From contig NZ_KI421509.1 in assembly GCF_000473225.1 (NCBI RefSeq), positions 3,593,421 through 3,657,420 on the forward strand: a stretch of DNA of 64,000 nt, in the 5' to 3' direction. Below the pieces are notes generated by a model. The model saw nothing but the letters and a program-made list of their open reading frames with translations, was not told the DNA's origin and did not search any database. The stretch is from Sedimentitalea nanhaiensis DSM 24252 (GTDB taxonomy: Bacteria > Pseudomonadota > Alphaproteobacteria > Rhodobacterales > Rhodobacteraceae). Shown here in pieces: positions 52,590 to 61,600 of the stretch (position 1 is its first letter; the number at the start of each line of letters is the position of its first letter). Made by a program: the position numbers and the translations under genes.

Positions 52590-53644
52590 AAGCGTTTTGC
52601 ATTTAATTTGAGGCATATCCGGCAGCTTTGAGGAAGTTCCAGCACTCTTGCGGGTCGAACAGATTGCAGATGTCTCCGAGCGCCTGGAACAAGGTGTCAA
52701 AGGTTCTGGCACCGATGCGTCGCAGGTGGGCCTTGAGTTTCGAGAAGGCCATCTCGATGGGATTGAGATCGGGGCTGTATGCGGGCAGGAACAAGAACCA
52801 GCAGCCGCGCTCTCTCAGGGCTTGTGCCGCGCGTGGGCTTTTGTGGGTGGACAGGTTGTCGAGGATGACAACGGTCCCCGGATCAAGCGCCGGGGCCAAT
52901 TGCGTCTCGATATAGGTGTCGAAAGCAGGTCCGTTCATCGCGCCCTTGATCACCCAGGGCGCGATCAGGGCATCCTGCGTCAGCCCGGCGATAAAGGTCT
53001 GCGTGCCCCATTTGCCAAAAGGTGCCGCGCCATAGAGCCGCTCACCGACAGGGGCTCGTCCGCGCAGCCGCGTGAGGTTCGTCTTGACCGCCGTCTCGTC
53101 GATAAAGACCAGCCTGTGCGGCTCCTGGCGCATGCGGGGCTGGCGGCGCTTGATCCAATCACGGCGGGCCTGGCGCAGCGCCGGTCGGTCACGTTCCGCC
53201 GCGATCAGTCCTTTTTTTATATGACAGTCCGGCGCGTTCGAGCGCGCGATGCAGCGAAGAGAGCTGCACCTCCACGCCATGTGTCTCGGCCAGGGCGGCG
53301 GCCAATTCCTTGAGTGTGATGTCCGGTTCGGCCTGCACGATCTCCAGCAGAAAATCCCGGTGCGGGGCGAGTTTGCCGAATTGACCGGCAGGGCGGCCTT
53401 GCGGCTTGGGAACCGTCGTGCCGTGTTCACGATGCTCCGCTGCCAGTCGCACCGCCGTGGCCGCGCTCACGCCGAACAGCCGCCCAGCTGAACGCGCCGA
53501 GTTGCCCGCAGCGACATAGGCGCAAATCCGTTCCCGAAGGTCCAAAGAGTAAGGTTTGCCCATGATCCACCTCCAAACAGAAGTGAATCAGACAAAGGTG
53601 CACCTGTGAATCCCAATTCGATTCAAATCAAACGCAAACTGCTT
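52590..53644 (-). mobile_element. IS630-family element nested in ISL3 copy 1
   Basis: A 1,055-bp element flanked by TA on both sides (52588-52589 and 53645-53646). Including the TA, the ends read TAAAGCGTTTTGCATTTAAT and, inverted, TAAAGCAGTTTGCGTTTGAT, giving 24-bp imperfect inverted repeats. The exact insertion point is proved by comparison with the uninterrupted ISL3 copy (CTGCCTA-AGCACC). Confidence 0.92.
52603..53563 (-). CDS. IS630 transposase, two frames joined by slippage
   Basis: Frame A (53563-53189) is an N-terminal helix-turn-helix protein: SLDLRERICAYVAAGNSARS and LKELAAALAETHGVEVQ. Frame B (to 52603) carries the DDE core: RLVFIDETAVKTNL, TVVILDNLSTHKS and AYSPDLNPIEMAFSKLKAHL. 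They join at a run of seven A (T7 at 53212-53218 on the plus strand); a one-base change of frame there, by ribosomal or transcriptional slippage, gives an intact DDE transposase. This arrangement is usual in IS630. It is probably active. Confidence 0.85.
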
Positions 53645-53646
53645 TA

Positions 53647-54059
53647 AGCACCGTGTCATCGCTGACTCCAAGGCCCAAACGATGCAACAACCGCTCGGCT
53701 GGCCGTCCGCCGGTCGCATGCCCAAGATGGGTGACAATCTCCCCGACACGCGAAGTACGACGTGCAAATGGACGCGCAATCGAGGCGATTTGGTCTGAGA
53801 ATGTCCGGCGTGGGCAAGCGGGTGCCTGACATCGCCAACGGCAAATTGCGAGATCAACCGTTACCTCGTCTCCATGCGCGGGATAATCCTGCAGCCGCCG
53901 ACGCCGCCAGCCGTGACGTCGGCGTGAATGCAATCCACAGTCTGGGCAAATGCCGTTGGGAGCCAAGACGCCAGATACAATCCACCCGCCTCTTTCACTT
54001 CGCTCAACGCTTTGAACGGCAACATCGCTCCCGGGCGACCAGTGCTTCTTCGAACTCAC
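53647..54059 (-). pseudogene. ISL3-like transposase, N-terminal fragment
   Basis: Matches the first 137 residues of the intact copy: the zinc-finger/HTH part NGICPDCGLHSRRRHGWRRR and WRCQAPACPRRTF. It is cut after GLGVSDDTVL by IS630. The start used (GTG at 54059) has AGGAGG seven bases upstream, as in the intact copy. Confidence 0.85.
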
Positions 54060-54164
54060 AACTATACCTCCTGAATTTTCCAGTTTCAGGATAGTTGCGC
54101 CACACAAAGTGAGGCAGAACCGATTAAAGGGCAACGCGACAACCGGATTGAACGGCGCATCCCG

Positions 54165-54653
54165 TCACAGAACGACGTTGTCCACCCGTCCGAGCCGACC
54201 ACTGGCAAAGTCATAGGACAGGCCCAGAAGGCCGAGAACGGTTTCGATTTCTGCTGCGTTTCTGGGCGCATAGACCATGACAGCGGTTGGCGGGATCATG
54301 CCCGCCGCGGCCATCGGATGCGGTTCTGCCCAGCCCAGATCAATGATTTTCGGCACTGCGTCCTCGGGCAGCATCATGTGCAGGCTGCCGTCCTGCGGTG
54401 GATGGACATGGGCGAATTCCCTGCCGACCATGAACGCCTCACGGCAACCGCATCCGCGCCCGTGTTCGAGGCAGAGCGCCTCTGCGCCCGGCACCGAGAT
54501 CATCGAGGGCTGGCGGATGACAAAGGGAAAATCAAAGGCCCGTTCCCTGAACGCCCGAACCGTTGCGGCATCCGGGTTCTGGGAAATCTGGGTATGCGGG
54601 GCACAAGGCGTGGTCGCAGGCCTAGGCCCCTCGCGCGGCGGTATCTTCAGCAC
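54165..54653 (-). CDS. Luciferase-domain (DUF5519-like) protein
   Basis: A 162-residue protein. The C-terminal part carries FAHVHPPQDGSLHMMLP (about 88-104), GWAEPHPMA and VMVYAPRNAAEIETVLGLL, which fit the luciferase-like DUF5519 family (the name comes from a beetle-luciferase-related domain; no light reaction is implied). Start: GTG at 54653, overlapping the stop of the 45-residue gene upstream (GTGCTGA). I reject the longer frame to 54815, whose N-terminal part is out of frame with that small gene. Function unknown. Confidence 0.7.
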   Translation of the reverse strand: MLKIPPREGPRPATTPCAPHTQISQNPDAATVRAFRERAFDFPFVIRQPSMISVPGAEALCLEHGRGCGCREAFMVGREFAHVHPPQDGSLHMMLPEDAVPKIIDLGWAEPHPMAAAGMIPPTAVMVYAPRNAAEIETVLGLLGLSYDFASGRLGRVDNVVL

Positions 54654-54784
54654 GGTATCGCCTCCGGCAGGTCGTGTTCCTTCATCGCCTTTACCAGGGC
54701 GGCGCGCATGGTCGGGACATGGGGAATTTCCCTGCCGGCGATCTTGGCAGGGCTGACCGGCTTGGGTCCGGTGATGTCGGGCAT
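54647..54784 (-). CDS. 45-residue ORF coupled to the luciferase-domain gene
   Basis: Starts MPDITGPKPVSPAKIAGREI and ends KAMKEHDLPEAIPC. AAAGGAG lies 12 bases before the ATG, and its stop overlaps the start of the next gene by seven bases, so translation of the next gene should depend on this one. It lies in a frame different from the long overlapping frame. No family known. A leader peptide or small partner subunit is possible. Confidence 0.65.
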   Translation of the reverse strand: MPDITGPKPVSPAKIAGREIPHVPTMRAALVKAMKEHDLPEAIPC

Positions 54785-54816
54785 TTTTCGTGGTGCTCCT
54801 TTCGTGTCTTTTCAAC

Positions 54817-55629
54817 TCAACCGAACCGAAAGGCGCTTTCGACAGCGCCCATAACGGGGTCTTCTAGCGTCTTGCGCCCAATGTCCGCGCCTGCTGCGCC
54901 CGCCACAACGTGCAGCGGGATCAGGTGCTCTTCGCGCGGATGGGCCTCGCGGCCGCCCGGGGCATCGGACCAGCGCGCAAGCCTGCGGTTGCGTTCCTCG
55001 GGATCGGGGCAGGTCACGGCCTCGGTCAGCCAGGCATCGAACGCGCCGCCAACGATGTCGTCTCGCGCCCCGCCACGCAGGCTCTGCATCAGCACGGACA
55101 TGTTGTGATAGGTGTTGCCGCTGCCGAGGATCAGCACGCCCTCGTCGCGCAGGGGGGCCAGGGCACGGCCAAGCGCAATGTGGCGCGCGGGGTCGAGATC
55201 GCTGGCAACCGAAAGCTGGACACAGGGAATGTCGGCATCGGGAAAGGCGACCTTGAGCGGCACGAAAACGCCGTGGTCAAACCCGCGCGTGGCATCCTTC
55301 GCAGCGGCAAACCCGGCGGCGCGGGTCAGCTCATGCACCCTGTCTGCCAGCGCCAGATCGCCGGGGGCGGGCCACGTTAATTCATAAGTGTGCGGTGGAA
55401 AGCCGCGGTAATCGAACAGAAGCGGTGGCGCGGGATTGGTTTGCACGGTGAAGGCGGGTTCCTCCCAGTGGCCCGAAATCACCAGAAGCGCGCGGGGACG
55501 TTCGGGCAATGTGGCAGGCAGATCCTCCAGGAATTTCCGGTGCCGGTCCCATTCATCGGGCGGATTCCAGTCCATGAAGAAACACGGGCCGCCGCCATGG
55601 GGAATGAACATCGTGGGCATACGGGTCAT
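54817..55629 (-). CDS. Extradiol ring-cleavage dioxygenase (DODA/YgiD type)
   Basis: A 270-residue class III extradiol dioxygenase (LigB superfamily). Metal-ligand segments are FIPHGGGPCFF (about 8-18), ISGHWEEP (about 51-58) and the paired His near the end (HPREEHLIPLHVVAG, about 223-237). FDHGVFVPLKVAFPDADIPCVQLSV (about 116-140) completes the active site. Enzymes of this kind open catechol-type rings, for example 4,5-DOPA. The gene is divergent from an HxlR regulator; the ring-opening enzyme and its regulator look like a catechol or quinone response pair. Confidence 0.88.
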   Translation of the reverse strand: MTRMPTMFIPHGGGPCFFMDWNPPDEWDRHRKFLEDLPATLPERPRALLVISGHWEEPAFTVQTNPAPPLLFDYRGFPPHTYELTWPAPGDLALADRVHELTRAAGFAAAKDATRGFDHGVFVPLKVAFPDADIPCVQLSVASDLDPARHIALGRALAPLRDEGVLILGSGNTYHNMSVLMQSLRGGARDDIVGGAFDAWLTEAVTCPDPEERNRRLARWSDAPGGREAHPREEHLIPLHVVAGAAGADIGRKTLEDPVMGAVESAFRFG

Positions 55630-55755
55630 GTTGCATCATCCTCACCGGTCAGGCCATTCGAGACCTTGCCTTTCGTTGTATGGATAAGGAGTAGTTGAGT
55701 TGTGTCGTTATTTAAAGTAGGGACGAAAAAGTAACTATAAAATCGAGCCGATCCC

Positions 55756-56127
55756 ATGCCCAGAACGCCGCCACAATGCCCGATGGATTCGATCCTGCGT
55801 CTGCTCATGGGACCGTGGACAACCCACATCATCTGGGTGCTGAGCGATCAGGGGCCACAAAGATTCGGGGTTCTGAAACGCGCCGTGCCGGGAATATCGA
55901 CCCGAATGCTGACCGAGCGGCTGCGGATGCTTCAGCGCGCCGGGGTCGTCTGGCGCGAACAGGCCGAGACGATCCCGCCTGCGGTCACCTATGGCCTGAC
56001 GCCGCGCGGCAACGACCTGCGCGGCGTTCTCGACGCAATGGGCGAGATCGCGGAACGATGGAAGACCGAGGGGGTATTTGAAGGTGATGACTTGGGCGGG
56101 GCCGCTTCACCAAACTCGCGTTTGTGA
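55756..56127 (+). CDS. HxlR-family transcription regulator
   Basis: A 123-residue winged-helix regulator: QCPMDSILRLLMGPWTTHIIWVL (about 7-29), then PGISTRMLTERLRMLQRAGVVWRE. The single N-terminal Cys (Cys8) is typical of HxlR members that sense quinones, aldehydes or oxidants. It faces the extradiol dioxygenase gene across 126 bp of AT-rich DNA (TTATTTAAAGTAGGG and TAACTATAAAATCG), which should contain both promoters and its operator. Confidence 0.9.
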   Translation: MPRTPPQCPMDSILRLLMGPWTTHIIWVLSDQGPQRFGVLKRAVPGISTRMLTERLRMLQRAGVVWREQAETIPPAVTYGLTPRGNDLRGVLDAMGEIAERWKTEGVFEGDDLGGAASPNSRL

Positions 56128-56219
56128 GTTAGGCTGCGCCACCCGGCTTCTGCCTGTGAGCGCGGTCAGACAGGTTGCGCCGTGCATTCGATATCACGTT
56201 TTGGAATCAGGTGATCGCC

Positions 56220-56816
56220 ATGCGGGAAAGTAAAGTGGCCGATGTGCTGAAAGGAGCCAGAGAGGTATTCCTGAAGTGCGGTTTTGAAGGTGCCAGCGTC
56301 GATGCGATTGCCGAAGAAGCCAAGGTGTCGAAGGCAACCCTCTATGCGCATTTTCCAAGCAAGGACAAACTCTTTTTGAGCGTCTTGCAATCCGAGTGCG
56401 ACAGCCTTTCAGAGGAAATCTGCCGTCCGCTTACAAGCCAGAATGATGCGCGGAGCATGCTGGAAGAACTCTCTCGGCGGATGATCGGGTTGGTCATGGA
56501 TGATGACTATATGCGCCTCCTGCGCGTTTGCATCGGCGCGGTTTCGGTTCTGCCGGAGGCAGGTGAAATATACATGAACGCAGGCCCGAGGCGTGCCATC
56601 AGGATCGTCGCGCAAATACTCAGAAATTTGCATGAGACGAAATCACTGGACGTGAAAAACGTCCAAAACGCCTCTGCTCAATTTATTCATCTCTCTGTAT
56701 CTGGCGTTATCATGCCGCAATTGCTGGCCGTCGATCAGCCTATCGATGTGTCTGAGCACTCAAGACGGGCGGTTGATGCGTTTTTGGGGGCATATGGCGG
56801 ACGCGATGCCTCTTGA
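56220..56816 (+). CDS. TetR-family regulator (first)
   Basis: A 198-residue TetR protein. DNA-binding domain: MRESKVADVLKGAREVFLKC, then ASVDAIAEEAKVSKATLYAHFPSKDKLF (about 25-52). The ligand-binding part is helical. The ATG at 56220 with AGGTGA upstream was chosen over 56175. No obvious target is linked; it lies 142 bp before the second TetR gene and could act on the RND operon or on the dioxygenase. Confidence 0.88.
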   Translation: MRESKVADVLKGAREVFLKCGFEGASVDAIAEEAKVSKATLYAHFPSKDKLFLSVLQSECDSLSEEICRPLTSQNDARSMLEELSRRMIGLVMDDDYMRLLRVCIGAVSVLPEAGEIYMNAGPRRAIRIVAQILRNLHETKSLDVKNVQNASAQFIHLSVSGVIMPQLLAVDQPIDVSEHSRRAVDAFLGAYGGRDAS

Positions 56817-56897
56817 AGTGGCGTGGTCAATGGATTGCCTTCTCGTACTTCTGCGGGCGCTATCGAGCGCCGTGCCGGATCAGATGAGATTGAATTC

Positions 56898-56953
56898 TTG
56901 ACCCGGACCGACCCACAGACTAACTCCCACGTAACATAAACCGACCGGACGGT
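56898..56953 (+). promoter_or_regulatory. Promoter and operator of the RND efflux operon
   Basis: TTGACC (56898-56903) and TAACTC (56921-56926), spaced by 17 bases, are followed by the near-palindrome ACCGACCGGACGGT (56940-56953) at the probable transcript start. The dyad suits autorepression by the TetR protein encoded just after it. Confidence 0.6.
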
Positions 56954-56958
56954 ATAGT

Positions 56959-57513
56959 TTGAGCAAGCCCATGCCCCCTTCAGAATGCAGAAACGCCTCG
57001 CGGAGGATACTTTCAGCGGCGCGTGCGATTGCCACCCGTGAGGGCGCGGGCAGGATCACGATCGAGGCGGTCGCGAAGGAGGCCGGCCTGAGCAAGGGCG
57101 GCTTGCTTTACAATTACCCGACCAAGAAAGCGCTGCTGTCTGGCTTGTTGGCGCAGATGCTGGCCGGGCACCGCGAATTGCTCGAGAGCGTGCCCGAGCG
57201 GCACCCCGCACGCACGCTCCGGGGCCATCTCGAAACGGTTCTACAGTCGGAAGAGGTGGATGGTGACCTGTCGATGGCGATCCTCGCGACCGCTGCATCA
57301 GATCCGCAACTGCTCGATCCGCTGCGGGCGGAATTGACCGACGACCTCGGGCGTATCCTGTCCGATACACAAGACGCGCCGGGTGCCATGGTGGCCTTTT
57401 GGGCAATCCAGGGGCTGCGTTTCCAGAAGCTGTTGAAGCTACCGGATGGCGGTGCGGACACCAGAGAACGCGTCATCGAACGATTGAGGGCCCTGATCGA
57501 TGATCTCAAGTAA
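56959..57513 (+). CDS. TetR-family repressor of the RND operon (second)
   Basis: A 184-residue TetR regulator with RRILSAARAIATREGAGRIT and the recognition region IEAVAKEAGLSKGGLLYNYPTKKALL (about 35-60). The last codons overlap the adaptor gene (ATG at 57500 within the TetR end), so the repressor and pump are one operon. The start is TTG at 56959 or ATG at 56971; neither has a good ribosome site. An operator candidate (56940-56953) lies just upstream. Confidence 0.88.
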   Translation: MSKPMPPSECRNASRRILSAARAIATREGAGRITIEAVAKEAGLSKGGLLYNYPTKKALLSGLLAQMLAGHRELLESVPERHPARTLRGHLETVLQSEEVDGDLSMAILATAASDPQLLDPLRAELTDDLGRILSDTQDAPGAMVAFWAIQGLRFQKLLKLPDGGADTRERVIERLRALIDDLK

Positions 57514-58648
57514 AAAAGACAAAAGCTGGAAGGGGATCGCTGCGGTTATTGCTGTGGCGGGGGCGGCACTCCTGATGGTGTCCTTTCTTCCTGTGTCCTT
57601 GGGCGAAGTGCTGGCCCAGACAGGCCAGGAGTCGACTGAACCTGGTGCCGAAACAAGCCAGGCGGGCGCGTCCGACAAGGAGGTCGTGGTCGAGGTGACC
57701 CGAGCAACGCGCCGGACCGTTACGCGCGGTCGCACCGTTGCCGGACGGGTCGTGCCGGCCCGCACCGTGGACATCGCGTTTCAGGTGTCCGGACAGGTCC
57801 TGCGCCTTGAGGTGGAACCGGGTGACAAGATCAGCAAGGGCGATCTGATCGCGGCGCTCGATCCGGTCGATTTCGAACTCGCCGTGGATCGGGCGCGGGC
57901 GGCCTTCGTCCTTGCTGAGTCCGAGATCAACCGCGCAGCGAGTCTTGCCGAACGGGGCGTTGCTGCGGAATCCCGGCTTGAAACCGCCCGCGCCGAATAC
58001 GCGCAGGCGGAAGTTGCGCTGCGCGAGGCCGAGCGACGCCTCTCCCAGACGCAGATCGTCGCGCCTTTCGACGCGATCGTGGCACGCACATTCATAGAAG
58101 ATTATGTCAACGTCACCTCGGCGGCATCGGTGGCACGTCTTCAGGACGTCAGCGAGTTAAGGATCCTGATTTCTCTGCCGGAAGAACTGGCGGCCGTCGC
58201 ACGAAGCGCGCCCGACGCTTTCGATCTCGTGGCGAGTTTTCCGGCGGTGCCTGGCTACACGGCACCGCTCGTGCTTCGGTCCTTTGCAACCGATGCGAAC
58301 AGCACGGCGCAGACCTATGATGTGGAATTCGCAATCACGGGCGATGTCGATTCGCGTCTTCTGCCCGGGATGACGGCCAGGGTGCGTCTTTCAAACGCAG
58401 CCGCCGAAGCCAGTGCGCAGTCCGTCATGGTCCCGGTTTCGGCGATCGATACCTCAAGCCGAACCGAGCCTTCAGTCTGGATCTACGACGAACAGTCGGG
58501 ACAGGTCACACGCCAGACGATCCGCTTGGGGCTGCCCGTCGATAACGAGATCGTGGTTCTCGAAGGTCTGGAGGGCGATGAATTGATCGTTTCCGGCGGG
58601 TGGTGGCGACTTCGGGACAATCAGACCGTGACGGTTTCGGGGCTCTGA
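57500..58648 (+). CDS. RND efflux periplasmic adaptor (membrane fusion protein)
   Basis: A 382-residue adaptor of the AcrA type. It has an N-terminal membrane anchor (about 12-35), the lipoyl-like half GRVVPARTVDIAFQVSGQVLRLEVEPGDKISKGDLIAALD (about 77-116), a coiled-coil hairpin (about 125-180), then the matching lipoyl half and beta-barrel. It overlaps tetR by 14 bases. It joins the inner-membrane pump to an outer-membrane channel; no outer-membrane gene is present here, so TolC-type help is expected from elsewhere. Confidence 0.92.
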   Translation: MISSKKDKSWKGIAAVIAVAGAALLMVSFLPVSLGEVLAQTGQESTEPGAETSQAGASDKEVVVEVTRATRRTVTRGRTVAGRVVPARTVDIAFQVSGQVLRLEVEPGDKISKGDLIAALDPVDFELAVDRARAAFVLAESEINRAASLAERGVAAESRLETARAEYAQAEVALREAERRLSQTQIVAPFDAIVARTFIEDYVNVTSAASVARLQDVSELRILISLPEELAAVARSAPDAFDLVASFPAVPGYTAPLVLRSFATDANSTAQTYDVEFAITGDVDSRLLPGMTARVRLSNAAAEASAQSVMVPVSAIDTSSRTEPSVWIYDEQSGQVTRQTIRLGLPVDNEIVVLEGLEGDELIVSGGWWRLRDNQTVTVSGL

Positions 58649-58680
58649 TCCCGCCCCCTTGACAGGACACGAACAGATCC

Positions 58681-61600
58681 ATGGCATTCAGCATTTCAGG
58701 CGCAAGCATCCAGCGGCCCGTCGCGGTCTGGCTCCTCATTCTCTTTTGCCTTCTTGGCGGGTATTGGGGACTGAACACGGTGGGCCGCCTTGAAGACCCG
58801 AGTTTCACGCTCAAGACCGCACTCGTCTTTGTGCCGTATCCCGGCGCGACAGCAGTCGAGGTCGAGGAAGAGGTCTCTGACGTCATCGAAAACGCGCTGC
58901 AGCAGATGAAGCAGCTTGACCGGGTCGAATCCAAGTCGATGCCGGGCATGGCGCAAATCACCGTGGAGATCGAGGGCACATATGGCCCGGATGAGATTCC
59001 GCAAGTCTGGGACGAGATGCGCCTGCGCATCCGCGACGTGGAGGGGGAGCTTCCCGAAGGCGCGCGCGCGCCCATCGTCAACGACGATTTCGGCGACGTT
59101 TACGGCATGTTCTACGCGGTGAAAACCGAAGGTCTGAGCCCGCGCGAAGAGCGGGATCTGGCCACGAAATTGCGGCTGGGCCTAGTGACCGTGGACGGTG
59201 TCGCCAAGGTCGAGGTTCAGGGCCTCACCGAAGAGGTGATCACGATCTCGATTCCATCCGCGCGCCTGACAGAGCTGGGCCTTCCGCCCAACCAGGTTCT
59301 GAGCGTGCTGAACGACGAGAACCTCGTCTTCGATAATGGCGAGATCACCGAGGGGCCGGCCCGGATAGGACTGTCCGTGCCGCCAGGTTATGTGACCCCC
59401 GAAGGGATCGAGGAGTTGCGGCTTGGCGCGGCCGGAGAGGTCGGGCAGGTCGCGATCCATGATATTGCCCGCGTCGCCCGCGACGAGGCGGAACAGCCCA
59501 GTCAGATCATCCGGCAGAACGGCACCGCGGCCTTCACCCTCGGGGTGTCGGCGCTGACAAACCGAAACGTGGTCGAGGTTGGCGCGGCGGCTGCCGCTCG
59601 GCTTGAGAAGTTGAAGGCTGAGTTGCCCGAAGGTGTCGAGATCACGCCGATCTACGAACAGCACGTCGTCGTTGATCAGGCCGTCTCCAGCTTTCTTCTG
59701 AGCCTTGCGATGTCGGTTGCCATCGTTGTCGGGGCGCTTATACTGACAATGGGCTGGCGCGCGGGTCTCGTGGTGGGCGCGACCCTCGGGCTTACGGTTT
59801 TCGTGACACTGTTCTTCATGTCGGTGTTCGGGATCGCAATGGAGCGGATCAGCCTTGGCGCCCTGATCATTGCGATGGGGATGCTGGTGGACAACGCCAT
59901 CGTGATCACCGAAGGGATGGTAATCGGCATGGCGCGCGGAAAGAGTGCGGAAAAAGCCGCCGCCGAGACCGAAAGTTCCACGTCCATTCCGCTGCTTGGG
60001 GCCACCGTGATCGGGATCATGGCATTTTCCGGGATCGGCCTGTCGCCGGATGCCACGGGCGAGTTCCTGTTCTCGCTTTTCGCGGTGATCACCATCTCGC
60101 TGCTGATGAGCTGGATTCTGGCCGTCACGGTCACGCCCTATCTCGGCAAGCTGCTGCTCAAGGCCCCAAAAAACACCTCGGACGATCCCTACAAGGGCGC
60201 GTTCTACGGGATCTATCGCGGGATGCTCTGGCTCGTGCTGCGCGCCCGTGTGCTGGTTGTGCTTATAATCGTGGGAATCACAGTTGTGTCGGTGATGGCC
60301 TTCGGGCAGGTCAAGCAGGCCTTTTTCCCGGCGTCAAATACCCCGCTCTTCTATGTCGAATTCCAGATGCCGCAAGGCACTGACATCAACGTCACCGACC
60401 GTGAAATGCGGCGACTTGAACAGATGTTCCTGGCCGAGGAGGGCGTGACGGATGTGACGACCCTGGTGGGACGTGGCGCAAGCCGCTTCATGCTGACCTA
60501 CAGCCCGGAGCAGGCGGATGCCAGCTATGGCCAGCTGATCGTCCGGGTGGCCGACGCCGAGGCGATCCCGGCCATGGCCAATCGGTTGAACCGCGATCTG
60601 CCCGCCGCATTTCCCAACGCGCTTGTCCGGGTCGAAGAACTCGTTTTCGGCCCGCCCTCCGGTGCCGATGTGGCGGTCCGCTTCTCCGGTGCCGATCCGG
60701 TCATTCTGCGCCAACTCGCCGATGATGCAACCCGGATATACGCGGCCGCAGGCACAATCACCAATTCACGCACCAATTGGCGGCAGCGCGAGATCCTGAT
60801 CGAGCCGATCGTTGACGAGTCGCGGATGCGGCTGGCCGGGACCTCGCGCAGCGCGATCTCCGATACCGTCCGCTACGGAACCTCGGGCTTGCGAGTCGGT
60901 GAATTGCGCGAAGGCGACGAGGTCATCCCGATCCACCTGCGGCTGCCTGCGAACGAACGCGACGGAATCGACCGCGTTCGTGACCTGTCGGCCTGGTCCG
61001 ATGGAGCTGGCGCCTACGTTCCCATGGCCAACCTTGTGGAACGGTTCGAGCCGCGCCTCGTGGAGGCGCTCATTCACCGGCGCAACCGTGAACGCACCAT
61101 CACCGCCCTTGGCGGCGCACGGGGGGATCTCACGGCGGATGAGGCCTTCAAAAGCGTGCGCACCGAGATCGAGGCCCTCCCGCCTCCCGAGGGCTACAGC
61201 ATGGAATGGGGCGGGCAGTATGAAAGCTCCACCGACGCCCAGACCAGCCTTGGCAAGCAGCTTCCCCTCAGCTTTCTTGTCATGCTGACGATCTCGATCC
61301 TGATGTTCAACAAGGTTCGCCAGCCGCTCATCCTGTGGCTTGTCGTGCCGATGTCAGTGACAGGCATGGTGCTCGGGCTGCTCTTCACAGGCCTGCCTTT
61401 CACTTTCACGGCCCTGCTCGGCTTTTTGTCGCTTTCGGGGATGCTGATGAAGAACGCGATCGTTCTGGTCGAAGAGATCGACGTGCAGCGCGCGGACGGT
61501 GTGCCGGATTACAAGGCGGTAATCGACGGCTCTGTCAGCCGTCTGCGCCCTGTCGTGCTGGCCGCCGGCACAACGATCTTCGGCATGATCCCGCTCCTGC

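Larger units (their letters stand above)
51357..54141 (-). mobile_element. ISL3-like element, copy 1, interrupted by IS630
   Basis: Ends match copy 2 (62183-63910): TGTCGCGTAGCCC at 51357 and ...GGGCAACGCGACA at 54141, as long (about 48-bp) imperfect inverted repeats. Without the inserted IS630 and its 2-bp TA duplication the length is 1,728 bp, the same as copy 2. No 8-bp direct repeat is visible at either side. Confidence 0.9.

Noticed and set aside
51340-54160. Target-site duplication of ISL3 copy 1 (and copy 2)
   Set aside because: Compared 8 bases on each side of both copies and in cross combinations; none match.
54654-54815. N-terminal extension of the luciferase-domain gene to 54815
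   Set aside because: The extension is out of frame with a better-supported 45-residue gene and is rich in Arg/His/Gln without pattern.
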